64,000 bases of DNA from NCBI GenBank assembly GCA_001600875.1, contig BCLD01000008.1:429216-493215 (forward strand), written 5' to 3'. Positions 46,201 through 55,884 of the stretch are shown here, in pieces. The position numbers and the translations under genes were made by a program. The notes under the pieces were generated by a model. It did not search any database and was not told the DNA's origin. It saw only the letters and a list, made by a program, of their open reading frames with translations. Each line of letters begins with the position of its first letter. Within the stretch, counting starts at the first letter, position 1. This DNA is from Solicoccozyma terricola. Taxonomy: Eukaryota; Basidiomycota; Tremellomycetes; Filobasidiales; Piskurozymaceae.

Positions 46201-49200
46201 AATGCGCGAGTTATTTACAGGCTGTGATTTCCAGCATCGCTTTCCTGCGTAGCAGAGAGGGTAGAACATTATATGCCTCAACGAAGTTGCTTGTTAGTGC
46301 AGCCATGGAGAATAACAACGGCTCGAATACTGTAAGTGCGGGTGCCGCAGTATGCTTCTGTCATATACTGACCATGTGAGCATACAGATCGCGGATGACC
46401 ATTACCTGGCCACTCTCGCAGCGGCACTAGGTACTTGCCTGCGATCAAACCGGGGTCTTCTTCGAGCAGAAGAGATCGAGGAGGTCTCGGCTGCAGTGGA
46501 TAGGCTTCTCGCTTTAGACAGGCTACTGCCGTCTTTCGGCAACGTTGTCACTATCGCTGGTCTTCAGACATCACTTCAACTACAGTACCTGGCTCGAGGG
46601 AGCAAGTCGGCCGTATTCCTGGCAGCCACTCGAGACGGCAACTACTTGCCGCTTCGAGTCGTTGCTATGGACTGCTTCATGGCGTCCGAGATTCCTACCC
46701 CGGCAGTACTCGAGTACTGCAATCATATTATGACAAGTGATTCTTCTCTGCAGATGCGGAGGCACGTCGCTCAAGTCTTGCCGGAGTGCTGGCTCGCTGC
46801 TTTTGGAAGAGGAGTCGTCAACGGCCTCCATCAGGCGGTCTCAATCTTGGAAGCGAATGCCAACCCGACACAGCGTGCCAACAAGCAGATGCAGGAGGAT
46901 ATACAGTGTTTGCGGGATATGCTGCAGGCGGACTTGTTCGCGAAGACGATCGCGCTCGGGAATCTCTTGACGCCATCAGTCGATCTGGAGATCCGCCTTG
47001 CAATGCTGACCACCCTAAACTTGATGCACTCTGGGAAATCGGAAGATCCCGCCAAGTTGAGACTCACCTTGACGGGCAATTCTCCTGTCAGTGTGCGAGG
47101 GCCGACTCTCTCGATGCGCCCCGGCGCTATAGGCGCAGAATCCCCCAAAGGTCTCACACTTCGTCTCGGGCCATCGCTGGAGCGCAAGGATGCTACAGCA
47201 ATCGAGGTATCTCTCAATGTGCTCGTAAGTGTTCTGCAATATGCAGAATGTTCACTGGCTGACGTGACTTTTGTGCAGTATCGCGATCCACGCAGTGTGT
47301 GGTTCCGTGAGCCGGTATCTGAAGTGGATGCTCCAAGGTCAGTTTCCGCCTCTTATTACTTTCAGCCCTACCAAACATCTTACACTCTCGATCTCCACAG
47401 CTACTACAATGTGATCAAACGACCTATGGATCTGGCGACCATCAGAGACAAGCTGAAGAAGAAGCGATACAAGGCACGGCAGGAGTATGTTCAGGATATG
47501 AACCTCCTCTTCTCGAATGCGTTGTCATACAACAACCCTGGAGATCCGGTCCACGACGATGCCATGGGATTGAGAGAGGCATTCAGAAAGAGTAAGCCGT
47601 TGGCAGGTATACCGGCTAATCATCACACTCATGGCGTCTACTCCCACTCAGGCTGGGCGAAACTTGAGAGCACCATCGTCGCCGCCGCGAATTCACCTCC
47701 CGGACAGCCTGCCATTGCTCACCGAAAACCGAGCCTTGCATTACCATCTCAGGTTTTGGAACCCGTCACTACGCCCGGCCCCAGAATCCGGCTTCTTCCT
47801 CCGCGCCCAATGGATCCGCCATCGTCCACCTTGCCCGTTTCACAGACACCACGTACATTCATCCCTCCCAAGCCACTTGTACCTACCTCGCGCGCGTTGT
47901 TCTCAACCCCAACATCAACGCCGACCATCAAGCTTGGTCGACAGGCACTTGTGTCCTCGGCACCAGGAAAGAAGCGAAAACAGGACGTGGAGGAGATCAC
48001 AAGCTTGGATGACGAGTTGCTGGACATCGCGGACGGCAAGGCAGAGAAGGTGAAACGGCCAAAAGTGAATGCTGTCCCGGCTGCGGCTGGACCTTCAGCA
48101 CCAGCCATTGTTTCGACGCCCAAGGTTTCACTCCCTAAACTAAAAAAACTGAACAAGGGTACTCCTTCATCGTCTCGGACGAGTACGCCTGCGCCACCCG
48201 CACAAAGCGACCTCAACTTGGCCGTTTCAACTCCGTCTCGTACATCCGGCTCCCCGGCTGTACAGTCCACGAAAGTCAAATCCAACATTCCATATCGAGT
48301 CGGACGGGCAAAACATCTCATCAAAGTCTTGGCCACGACCGGTGTTGGGGCTGGAGAGACTCATGTGGTGCGTGATTCTACACAAGTACATGGTCCTGTT
48401 TGTATATGCTGACTGGTCGTCACTTCTAGTTCTGGGATGATCCAACTCCTGTTCTGATCAAGTAAGTACGGATGTGTCTTGTCTAGAGGGAAGACCACTT
48501 TCTAAATCTGCCGAACAAACAGCTATCGAACGGTTGTTCAGAAACCAATGTACATGAAAAAGATCGATAGCAGGATCCAAAAAGGGGTTTATAAGACTGC
48601 GGCCGAATTGGCAGGAGACATCGAGTTGATGTTTGCAAAGTGAGGCCTGGCGTATGAATCTAATCCATTCAGTGGGATAAATTTCCTGACACGTCTTGCT
48701 CGGATGTACGCAAAAGCTCAAGAGCTTACAACGGCCCAGAATCCGACTTTGTGAAATCAGTTCTCGTTCCAACTGAGAATCTCTTCCATGCAGAATGGGT
48801 CAAGTTTTCTAAACCCGAGATGAATGGAGAGGAAAAGCGAGCTCTGAGGGAGATTTTGGGAAGAATTGGGAAGATGCTTGAGGGAGGTTGGTTTATGGCT
48901 GATAGTGAGTGGACTTTTTGGCGAGGGGCTGGAGGGGTGGTGGAGTATACTCATGCTTGGAGATGCGTTTCTTGCATACACAGTCATGGCTCTTGACCCC
49001 GCCCTCAATTACTTTGAAACGTAAGCGGTTTTTTTTTTGCCCTTTTTTGAAGTGTTGCTGTTCGCTTTGGCTTGGTACAAATACACTGATCTGGCAAATC
49101 CATGCGTTCACCCAGCATTCCGCGGCAAAACGCTCGAGACATCCCCATGATCCTTCGACGTCTCTCATCTAACCCCCTACCAACCGATCCCACCCGTGTT

Positions 49201-49368
49201 TACCAATCCGAATCGGACGTCGACGCTGACTTTTACATGATGCTGAATAACGCACAAACTTTTAATCGGAAAGGTGATCCTGCTTGGGAAGCGGCGAAAG
49301 TCGTCGGGGAGAAATGGGATGCTGAAAGGAGAAAGATGGAGCCAGGTCGGGTGGGAAAATTTGCATGA
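43290..49368 (+). CDS. TAF2: Taf2, TFIID subunit with C-terminal bromodomain-like modules
   Basis: Taf2 is an M1-aminopeptidase-like TFIID subunit that contacts the initiator. The start is the 29-nt exon at 43290 (MSICTVAHR), joined to KVVLDLDFAGVIK. Aminopeptidase-like core: ATTWLHIRPIDASLKTVFLH, FVTHVIPSLAQHL, YPFSTFKMVFVDEPSPQCAV, ILSHALASQWMGINIIPRTY, DLWLVNGLASYINSFF. Zinc-peptidase residues are absent, as expected. HEAT-like part: EWLAVIRFEPLSINRTDK, YRSPRVPVLLYDCLRNENYF. After about residue 1150 three bromodomain-like modules follow: one at 47281-47600 (PSYYNVIKRPMDLATIRDKL, SNALSYNNPGDP), one at 48290-48790 (NYRTVVQKPMYMKKIDSRIQ, SRAYNGPESDF) and one at 49113-49330 (MMLNNAQTFNRKGDPAWEAA). 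A basic, Pro/Ser-rich linker separates the first two. Roughly 1700 residues in all. Confidence 0.9.
47281..47600 (+). other. Bromodomain-like module 1 of TAF2
   Basis: WFREPVSEVDAPSYYNVIKR, PMDLATIRDKLKKKRYKARQ, YVQDMNLLFSNALSYNNPGD. This covers the ZA loop with its PMDL motif and the acetyl-lysine-binding Asn in SYNNP. Removing the 64-nt intron at 47339-47402 (GTCAGT..CCACAG) gives the canonical spacing between the ZA loop and PSYY. Confidence 0.85.
48290..48790 (+). other. Bromodomain-like module 2 of TAF2
   Basis: RAKHLIKVLATT (helix Z), FWDDPTPVLINYRTVVQKPM, YMKKIDSRIQKGVYKTAAEL, DIELMFANSRAYNGPESDFV. Spread over several exons. The Asn of AYNGPES sits where bromodomains bind acetyl-lysine. 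Confidence 0.75.
49113..49330 (+). other. Bromodomain-like module 3 of TAF2
   Basis: Opens with FETIPRQNARDIPMILRRLS, then VDADFYMMLNNAQTFNRKGD and PAWEAAKVVGEKWDAERRK. The ZA region is degenerate (IPRQNARDI instead of PMDL), but TFN keeps the binding Asn. Confidence 0.65.
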
Positions 49369-49920
49369 GAGGGATAGGTCTCGGAGAGAAAAAGAAGAAC
49401 GGAGGGTAGAGAATGTGTAGTGCAGGGGTCGGTCTTTGGTGGGCGGCGCAAGAAGACATCACTACGATGAAATGGATACACCGAACCCGCTCTAACTGAC
49501 GGATTCCCTGCAATGGAGTGTTGAGCGGGGGGGATCAGAATGAGTGTCTGGCCCCGCTTTAGTCCACGTCTGCAATCTTTTTCGAGATTGATCGGCCGAT
49601 GTCTTCTGGGAAAGAAAACATGATATCACCGCACTACACCTCCATCCCCCTCCTTATTTCCGGCCCGCCTCGTTCGCCACATTTGTGTTTTTTCTGCTCC
49701 TTTCTGTTCATTTTTTTTTCTTTGGGCAAGCAGCAACATTTGGTCGAGTCTAGGGAGAAGGGAGCCATCAAAAATCAGGGGTTTGGTCTAAAATAGATAC
49801 ATCGGAGGTTCCTTCTCTCGGGTCGAACAATTATTGTACATGAGACCAACGTGGAGATGAAAGGGGCCGTTTGCCCCATTTCAAAAGGCGACAGAAGGGT
49901 CAACGGGAAAAGGGGTCAGA

Positions 49921-49936
49921 GGGGGGGGGGGGGGGG
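49921..49936. repeat. G16 homopolymer
   Basis: Sixteen uninterrupted G in intergenic DNA between TAF2 and the lyase gene. Confidence 0.95.
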
Positions 49937-50080
49937 ATGGAGATATCCCGGCCTGAATGGTCTTTGTACGGTGCCAGCCTGAACCCCGAGATGAGACAGG
50001 GTGGTGGTGGGGTTAAGACGCTCCGTGAGGGTGGCCCCTGGTAATCTCCACAAGCCCGCGACGGAGATGGCGCGTGCCAG

Positions 50081-50108
50081 AGAAGGTTGTTCGTGAGAAG
50101 GTTGTTCG
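50081..50108. repeat. Direct repeat of 13 bp in the lyase promoter
   Basis: AGAAGGTTGTTCG occurs at 50081-50093 and 50096-50108, 15 bp apart and 30-60 bp upstream of the TATA box. A weaker third copy (CGGTTGTTCATG) follows at 50118. Candidate regulatory sites. Confidence 0.55.
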
Positions 50109-50139
50109 CTCGTTTCGCGGTTGTTCATGTTGGATCGTC

Positions 50140-50146
50140 TATATAA
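50140..50146 (+). promoter_or_regulatory. TATA box of the PL14-like gene
   Basis: TATATAA, about 260 bp upstream of the ATG at 50408. Together with the direct repeats just upstream it looks like a regulated promoter with a long 5' UTR. Confidence 0.5.
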
Positions 50147-50407
50147 CATCATCCTCACTCATCCTCACCCCTCCTCTCTGCTCATCATCGACACCACTTC
50201 TGCGAACTGGTCATCCCATCTCATCACTCTCTCTCTCATCACCACCACGTCACTCAGCACCGGCTTGCTGAATCGCATCCTTACCACCGTTTACAAAGCA
50301 CTGGTCTGCTTTTCCCTTGGCGCGCACACAACACACTCATTCCTTTCGATTACCAACTCGTTTCTCCCATCAACGTTCTCCACCCTTTCATCCTCACTTT
50401 CATCCAC

Positions 50408-51838
50408 ATGGTTTCCTTCACATCTACCTCTGCTGGCCTTACGAATGCTGCACTTGCATCTCTGGCCTTGCTGTTGATCACCTCGACCTCTGCAGCTCCA
50501 CACTGTGGCTCCCAACTCGAAAGGAACCACTTGCATCAACGACGAGTGATGAAGCCTGTACAAGCCGTTGGCAAAAGGGCGTGCAAAATTCAAGGAGAGA
50601 GTGGAAACACCACCACCACATCTCTCGAGGCGATACCTGCTTCGAGTACAGCAGACCTCCCTTCATCCACCGTGACAGGAGCAGCCACGACTTCCGTCAC
50701 AGTCACCAACAACTTCTCGGCTAGTCCCAGCGACACAACCTCGTCGTCGGACCTATCCTCCCTCTTCCCTGTCGGCACTGCCTCCAGTAAATGGACTACG
50801 TGTACACAGTCTTCATCGGCCATGTCTTTCGCCGACGCGTTGCCAGTCAACAAGGGAAAGCTACCTACCATCGGTGCTGCCCCTGACGGCAGCCAATCCC
50901 TTGTCTCGTACTACCCCCAAGGCTCAATCAATCCTGGAAACGCAAACGCTCCTAAAGGTGGATTCTCATTCTACTCGACTGATCCTCTCAGTCAAACCGC
51001 ACTTGAACAAGCTACCGATATCACCTTCTCCTACGCCGTTTGGTTCCAAGAAGGCTTTGAATGGCAACTTGGTGGGAAATTGCCAGGTGTTTACGGAGGT
51101 AGTAGCCAAGACGTAGCTTTCACTTGTTCGGGTGGAAGAGAAGACACGAGGGATCAGTGCTTCAGTATCAGGAATATGTGGCGTGAGTAGGAGGGAGGTT
51201 GGGAGGTTAAAAAGCCCTACCGATGGCAACGAGGTCCGAGCATTTGACTGACAAATGAATTTCCTTTTTTTTTTTTTTTTTCCCACTGCTAAATTACAGG
51301 AGCTGACGGTGCCGGAGAGTTGTACTCGTACTTGCCAACATCCGTTTCTCAGCCATCTACATACTGCAACTACCCTCCAAAGTCGATTTGCTCCCCCACT
51401 TGGGGAGACTCAGGTAAGCACCAGCAGAAAATTTTCCCTTTCCATCCTCTATTCTCCCTTTCCTGATCAATTCGCACCCATCGCCCCCACAGTCGGTCGA
51501 GGTGCTTTCACATTCACTGCTGGAGCATGGAACATCGTCACCCAGCGTGTGCGTCTCAATGACGTCGGTCAGGCGAACGGTATCATGGAATTATACCTCA
51601 ATGGAGTCAAGAAAATCGATTTGAGTGGATTGACGCTCAGGTTATCCTCGGATGTTATTTTCCGTGGTATCATGGCTCAGACTTTCTTCGGAGGTGAGTG
51701 TGGGAGCTTGGTTCGGAATGTCAAGAGGATGATAAAACTAACATGCAACATCTGTTTACAGGTTCGAGTACTCCTTACGCCTCTCCTCAAGACCAATATG
51801 CCTACTTTAAGGACTTCTCTCTGGCTATCTTGCAGTAA
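50408..51838 (+). CDS. Secreted polysaccharide lyase family 14-like protein
   Basis: Exons 50408-51182, 51300-51413, 51493-51693 and 51762-51838 give 388 residues. The N-terminus is a signal peptide (MVSFTSTSAGLTNAALASLA, LLLITSTSAAP) with a possible Kex2-like site (GKRA) and a Ser/Thr-rich stalk. The domain from about residue 120 has the PL14/jelly-roll pattern: KWTTCTQSSSAMSFADALPV, TFSYAVWFQEGFEWQLGGKL, PGVYGGSSQDVAFTCSGGRE, QCFSIRNMWRADGAGELYSY, YLNGVKKIDLSGLTLRLSSD and FRGIMAQTFFGGSSTPYASP before the ending AYFKDFSLAILQ. PL14 enzymes cleave glucuronate- or mannuronate-containing polymers by beta-elimination. The substrate here is not known; a uronate-rich wall or capsule polymer is an inference. 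Confidence 0.85.
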
Positions 51839-52171
51839 ATGTTAGGGATAGTGGTTGGCATGAGTCATAGATTGCTATAGTACTCGGTGAACGCTGGTCG
51901 TCACCCTGATTGTAATCGGTTGAATTGCCCGACCTTTTGATTTTCTTTCGTGATATTTACCATATTGCCTTATTAATTACGAGCTTGTGTACGCGTGCCA
52001 CCCCCCCGGGGGTGATGTCAACGGATCCGCCAAGAATATGATAGGTCCTTCCGCTTCCCTTTCTTCTGCAAAGATAACATGCGGAAGACGCTTTGTAAAA
52101 TGACGGTTGTGTAACGGTTTCGTCCTCACAGATGCAACTTCTGAATAGCAGAATCCGGTCGTTGGTCCGAG
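51839..52171. other. Intergenic region after the PL14-like gene
   Basis: The 3' flank is AT-rich to about 51985. A short palindrome ACCCCCCCGGGGGT then lies near 52000-52013. The start of the RhoGEF-like gene follows. No other exon seen. Confidence 0.55.
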
Positions 52172-55100
52172 ATGATCAATATCACAACGGGAACCTTTCC
52201 TGTGTCTTGGGTTCATTCGAGTTTTAACAGTGAGGATAATGGCTCGGAGGTGCAAGTAGAGGAGGTGCCGTCACTTGAAAGGGAAATGCACGGCGGAATG
52301 GATTCCACGACCAAAACACTTGCGTCACATCCAGAGTTGGAGGAGGAGGAGGAGATGGGATTCGAGCTCCAGTATGAATCTTCAAGACAAACTCTATACC
52401 ACCTTCCGCTCCAACATGCTCGATTTACTCCAGCGTCCAGTACGACTACTACTCGAGTTGGATCGAAGCACACGATCATCTGCATTACGCCATACCCCTC
52501 TCACAACGAATCTTCACTCGCAATCGTCTCGCAAGACGATGAAACACGCCTTCATAGCGGTGACAACCATCATAATCCCAAAGACGCGTTTCAGGATGCG
52601 GGTAGTGGTCGGTGAGTGAGAGCTATCATCCAGAGGAGAGGACAGTCGGTCATGTCACCCAGTGCCGTCGTCGGAAGGGTCATGATCCATCGCATCCCTG
52701 CCCTATCCCGCAATTACAACTGATTTCCATGTTCCCTTGCACACTTCCCGATTCAATAGCATCATGCTCCCACATCAATCCCAGTCCGAGCTTGACGCCT
52801 TCTTCCATTCCACAACTTCGGTACCATCCTCTCACTCGCTCCGAAGCCGTCGCTCTTTATCGTCCACCACCTTGCCTCTTCCATACTTTCCTTGGGCGTA
52901 TCCTGTGCCTATCAATGGGAGGAATCACGGCCGGCTCAGGAAGTCGAGCAGTCTCTCGACAGTGGCGGAAGTCGCTAGTCAGCGGTCGTTGATATTGTTC
53001 GACAGCGTCGTTCCTGATGCTGAGGGAGAAGTGAGAGCAGCGGGAGTCGGTGGGGTTATGTCGCCTAAGGGGGATATGGATGGCGACCCAACCGCTATCG
53101 TATCTGTTTATCATCATCGACGACAAACAGCATCAATACTATCGGTTTCAAAAGGCATCTCCACGCCAAAACAGGATGGGAAGAGGACGTCGCTTGGTCT
53201 ACCAGATGATTCAAACAGGGTAAATGATCAGGTGGAAGGAAGGGAACCCATGTGGGACGTGTCGAAAGAACACTCAGAGGTCGATTGGCTTGATCGCAGA
53301 ACCGTCTCGGCAAAGAAAAATCAGGCTGGCAATATCTCTAGATCTCTTTCATCGTGTGAAGGTGCGTCGTCCGTTTCGAGGGCTACGCCTACTCCTGCTA
53401 CACTTCTTGGCTCTTCATCACCTTCAACCTCAAAGGGAAGGAAATTGCAGAAACGCCGCGGAGCTAAGGATGGAGGAGGATTGGAGAGCGAAGGGGCGCG
53501 TAGAAGTCCTGAAATAGAGGACACCGTTTGTGGTGGCAGGGAAATCACAGCTTCGCATGCATCAACGGAAGGATTGACTTTGGAGACAGCGCAACGGGGA
53601 ACAGAGGATGCGAAGAAATCAAATGCAGCAATGGCTGAGGGTGAAAGCGAAGACAAGGCACGAGTTGGATTGTTCAGGATGCTAAGCAAGAAACTCCGAT
53701 CTACCACTCGAAGAGGAAGAGGAAGGGTGGGTGAGGTGGTCAAGGAAATGCCGAACTGCTCAGTGGCAATCAGCCAGCAAGATGGCGAGCACTCGGAATT
53801 GGAACCGCTGCAGCTGTTGCAATCGGTCCCTGGGACAATGCTGTCCAATACGATTCAGGATTCAGAAGAGGATATCTCGGGGTTATATCGTCGGTCGGCT
53901 TCAGTGCGTCGACACCTGGAGAGACAACTAACACTAGACGGACCTGGACCTCTCGACCTAGACTCAGAGAGCTTGGAGTTTGATTCCGCTGCAACAACGT
54001 CCAGAACCCGTCGATCTTTAGAAAGCAAGACATGGGATTCGTCGACACCACCCTCACTTACCTCCTGTCTGTCATCCAACTCAACGTACGGGGAGAGACC
54101 TCTGAGTTTGGGAGGATGTGAAGGCGAGTGCAGTGCGACTACTTTCTCTCCAACTTCAAACGGTGGAAACGGCTCTCTTCAGTTTCCATGTCAGCCAACT
54201 TGTCCTTCGCTGCAACGACGAGCCATCTTCACCGAGCTGGCTGGCGAGGACATGCCCCTTTCCTCCGAGAGTCAATCACGGAGACGTTGTCGGCAGATTC
54301 TGTTGGAGATAGAGGACGACTACCTCTTCGCTTATACAGTGCGAAAACTCATGACGGTGGACCGCGAGACAATCGATCCTGAATCTGCTCTCCTGGTGAC
54401 TCTGGACTCGTCCCAAAATTCGCCACCGAATGATCCTCGTTTGCAAGGGGCGACATCATGAAGGCGTTCTTCATAGTCAGGGAGTTGGTTCAAGGGGAGA
54501 GAAGATTCGTGAAGGCCAACAAGTTTGGAATGCAGGTGAGAGCCTGCTATGGACGAAAGTGGCCGATCAACCATCTGATGCTCCTTGTTCCACTAGCGCG
54601 TTCGATGGGCAATTGTGGGCTCATCGGTCCCGCCTGTTCCAAGGCGAAGTAAAAGTCTCAACAACCCCACCCGAGCATCCACTTGCACAGAGTCAAACTG
54701 GAGTCGGCATCTAAATGTGGCGGTACCCCGAGTGGTATCATCTAGCTTACCGGCGGAGAAGGAGTCTACAGATATCCTGAGAAAGCCGAGCTGGAAGGCT
54801 TCTCGACCTGAGCCTCGGCCGCATTCATCCAATGATAACCACTCGCCACTATGGGATGTCTCAGCCACTGCTTACAGCTCATCCGCTCACTTCACTTCGT
54901 ACCAACACTCAGAGCGGGTGTTGGCGTCCCATATCCTCGAGTTGAGAGAAGCGTGGTTACGACATCTTTGCGCGATTCATGGTGTATCAACAACTCTACT
55001 TTCGTTGATAGAGCACGACCCGTCGCCTAGTGGTTTGGCGAAAGCTTTTGTTTCTTTGGAGAGTAAGCTAGTCGGGGTCTATTCTGCATGGGCGGAGGTG

Positions 55101-55560
55101 GTTGGCAGTTTGATCATGGCGGGATTGGGTAGGGAAGTGGTGGGCGCTAGACAACGCTCAGCTAATGAGAATGGCATGTTGAAGAAGAGACGGAGTTTGC
55201 GGACGACGGTAGAAAAAACCGGGGAGCACGAGAACGAACACAGGCTTCAGTTGGGGGATGTAGTGAGTGGTTGCGGTGTTTCCTCCCAACGATACAAAGC
55301 TTGATTCCCTTTTCTCGTCGTTGCAGCTCATGATGCCCATTCAGAGAATCAGCCAGTATACATTACTGTTTCAAAGTGAGTACCGGAGCCGGCGCCCTCA
55401 CGGTTCTAGACGTCGTGATAGCTGATATGTAGAGGCTAGAGCAGACCTACATGCGTGCATCGGAGTCAGTACGGGTGCACTTCCGGAAGTGGCCGCTGCG
55501 CTAGCCGCCGCAACGCGGTTAATGGAAGTCTGCGATCGGAAACAGCAGAGTCTGCGATAG
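52172..55560 (+). CDS. RhoGEF (DH-domain) -like protein
   Basis: Six exons (52172-52611, 52760-54395, 54464-54535, 54597-55262, 55327-55375, 55433-55560) sum to 997 codons. The N-terminal ~690 residues are disordered and Ser-rich. At the C-terminus the pattern is Dbl-homology: AFFIVRELVQGERRFVKANK (helix 1), RVLASHILELREAWLRHLCA, LAKAFVSLESKLVGVYSAWA, and the diagnostic LMMPIQRISQYTLLFQKARA. Such domains activate Rho-family GTPases. The helix-1 motif is separated from the rest by about 100 disordered residues, and no PH domain follows. The first exon joins the second in phase across a 148-nt intron; if it is 5' UTR instead, translation starts at the ATG at 52764. I favour the longer form because the frame stays open and the phase matches. 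Confidence 0.72.
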
Positions 55561-55884
55561 CACTTGCCAGACCAGCTGGAAAGACGGAACGACATGCCAT
55601 GACATGATGAATGTACCCTAGAGCCAGAGGCCAGAGACGCCACCCCTCGCCCGAATACACGTCATTTGTGGCTGGATTGCGCGTTTTTGTTCGCATACAG
55701 TGCTTCATGCTCGGTCGTCTGACAGGATATACCTTGTATGGCATACTCACCGCGACATCAGCATCTTCCAGCACTCTCTCCGACCAGCATCTCTCGCACG
55801 TCGGGCATGGATTCGTAGAGTGCACTTTTCCTCCATATTCATTCTCGTCCTCCGGTGACGCCCACACGACGCCAGAGCAGCTAC
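55561..55884. promoter_or_regulatory. Promoter region of the exportin-T gene
   Basis: A 324-bp gap between tandem genes. It has no TATA box and no clear repeats. A minus-strand open frame here has no family features and is treated as non-coding. Confidence 0.5.

Larger units (their letters stand above)
49369..50407. other. Intergenic region TAF2 / PL14-like gene
   Basis: A 1-kb gap. It holds a G16 run (49921-49936), a 13-bp direct repeat AGAAGGTTGTTCG at 50081 and 50096, a TATA box at 50140, and a CTC/CAT-rich 5' UTR. No exon was recognised. Confidence 0.6.

Noticed and set aside
53321..53848. 175-codon minus-strand open frame
   Set aside because: Antisense of the Ser-rich exon of the RhoGEF-like gene; composition mirrors the sense codons and no domain is visible.
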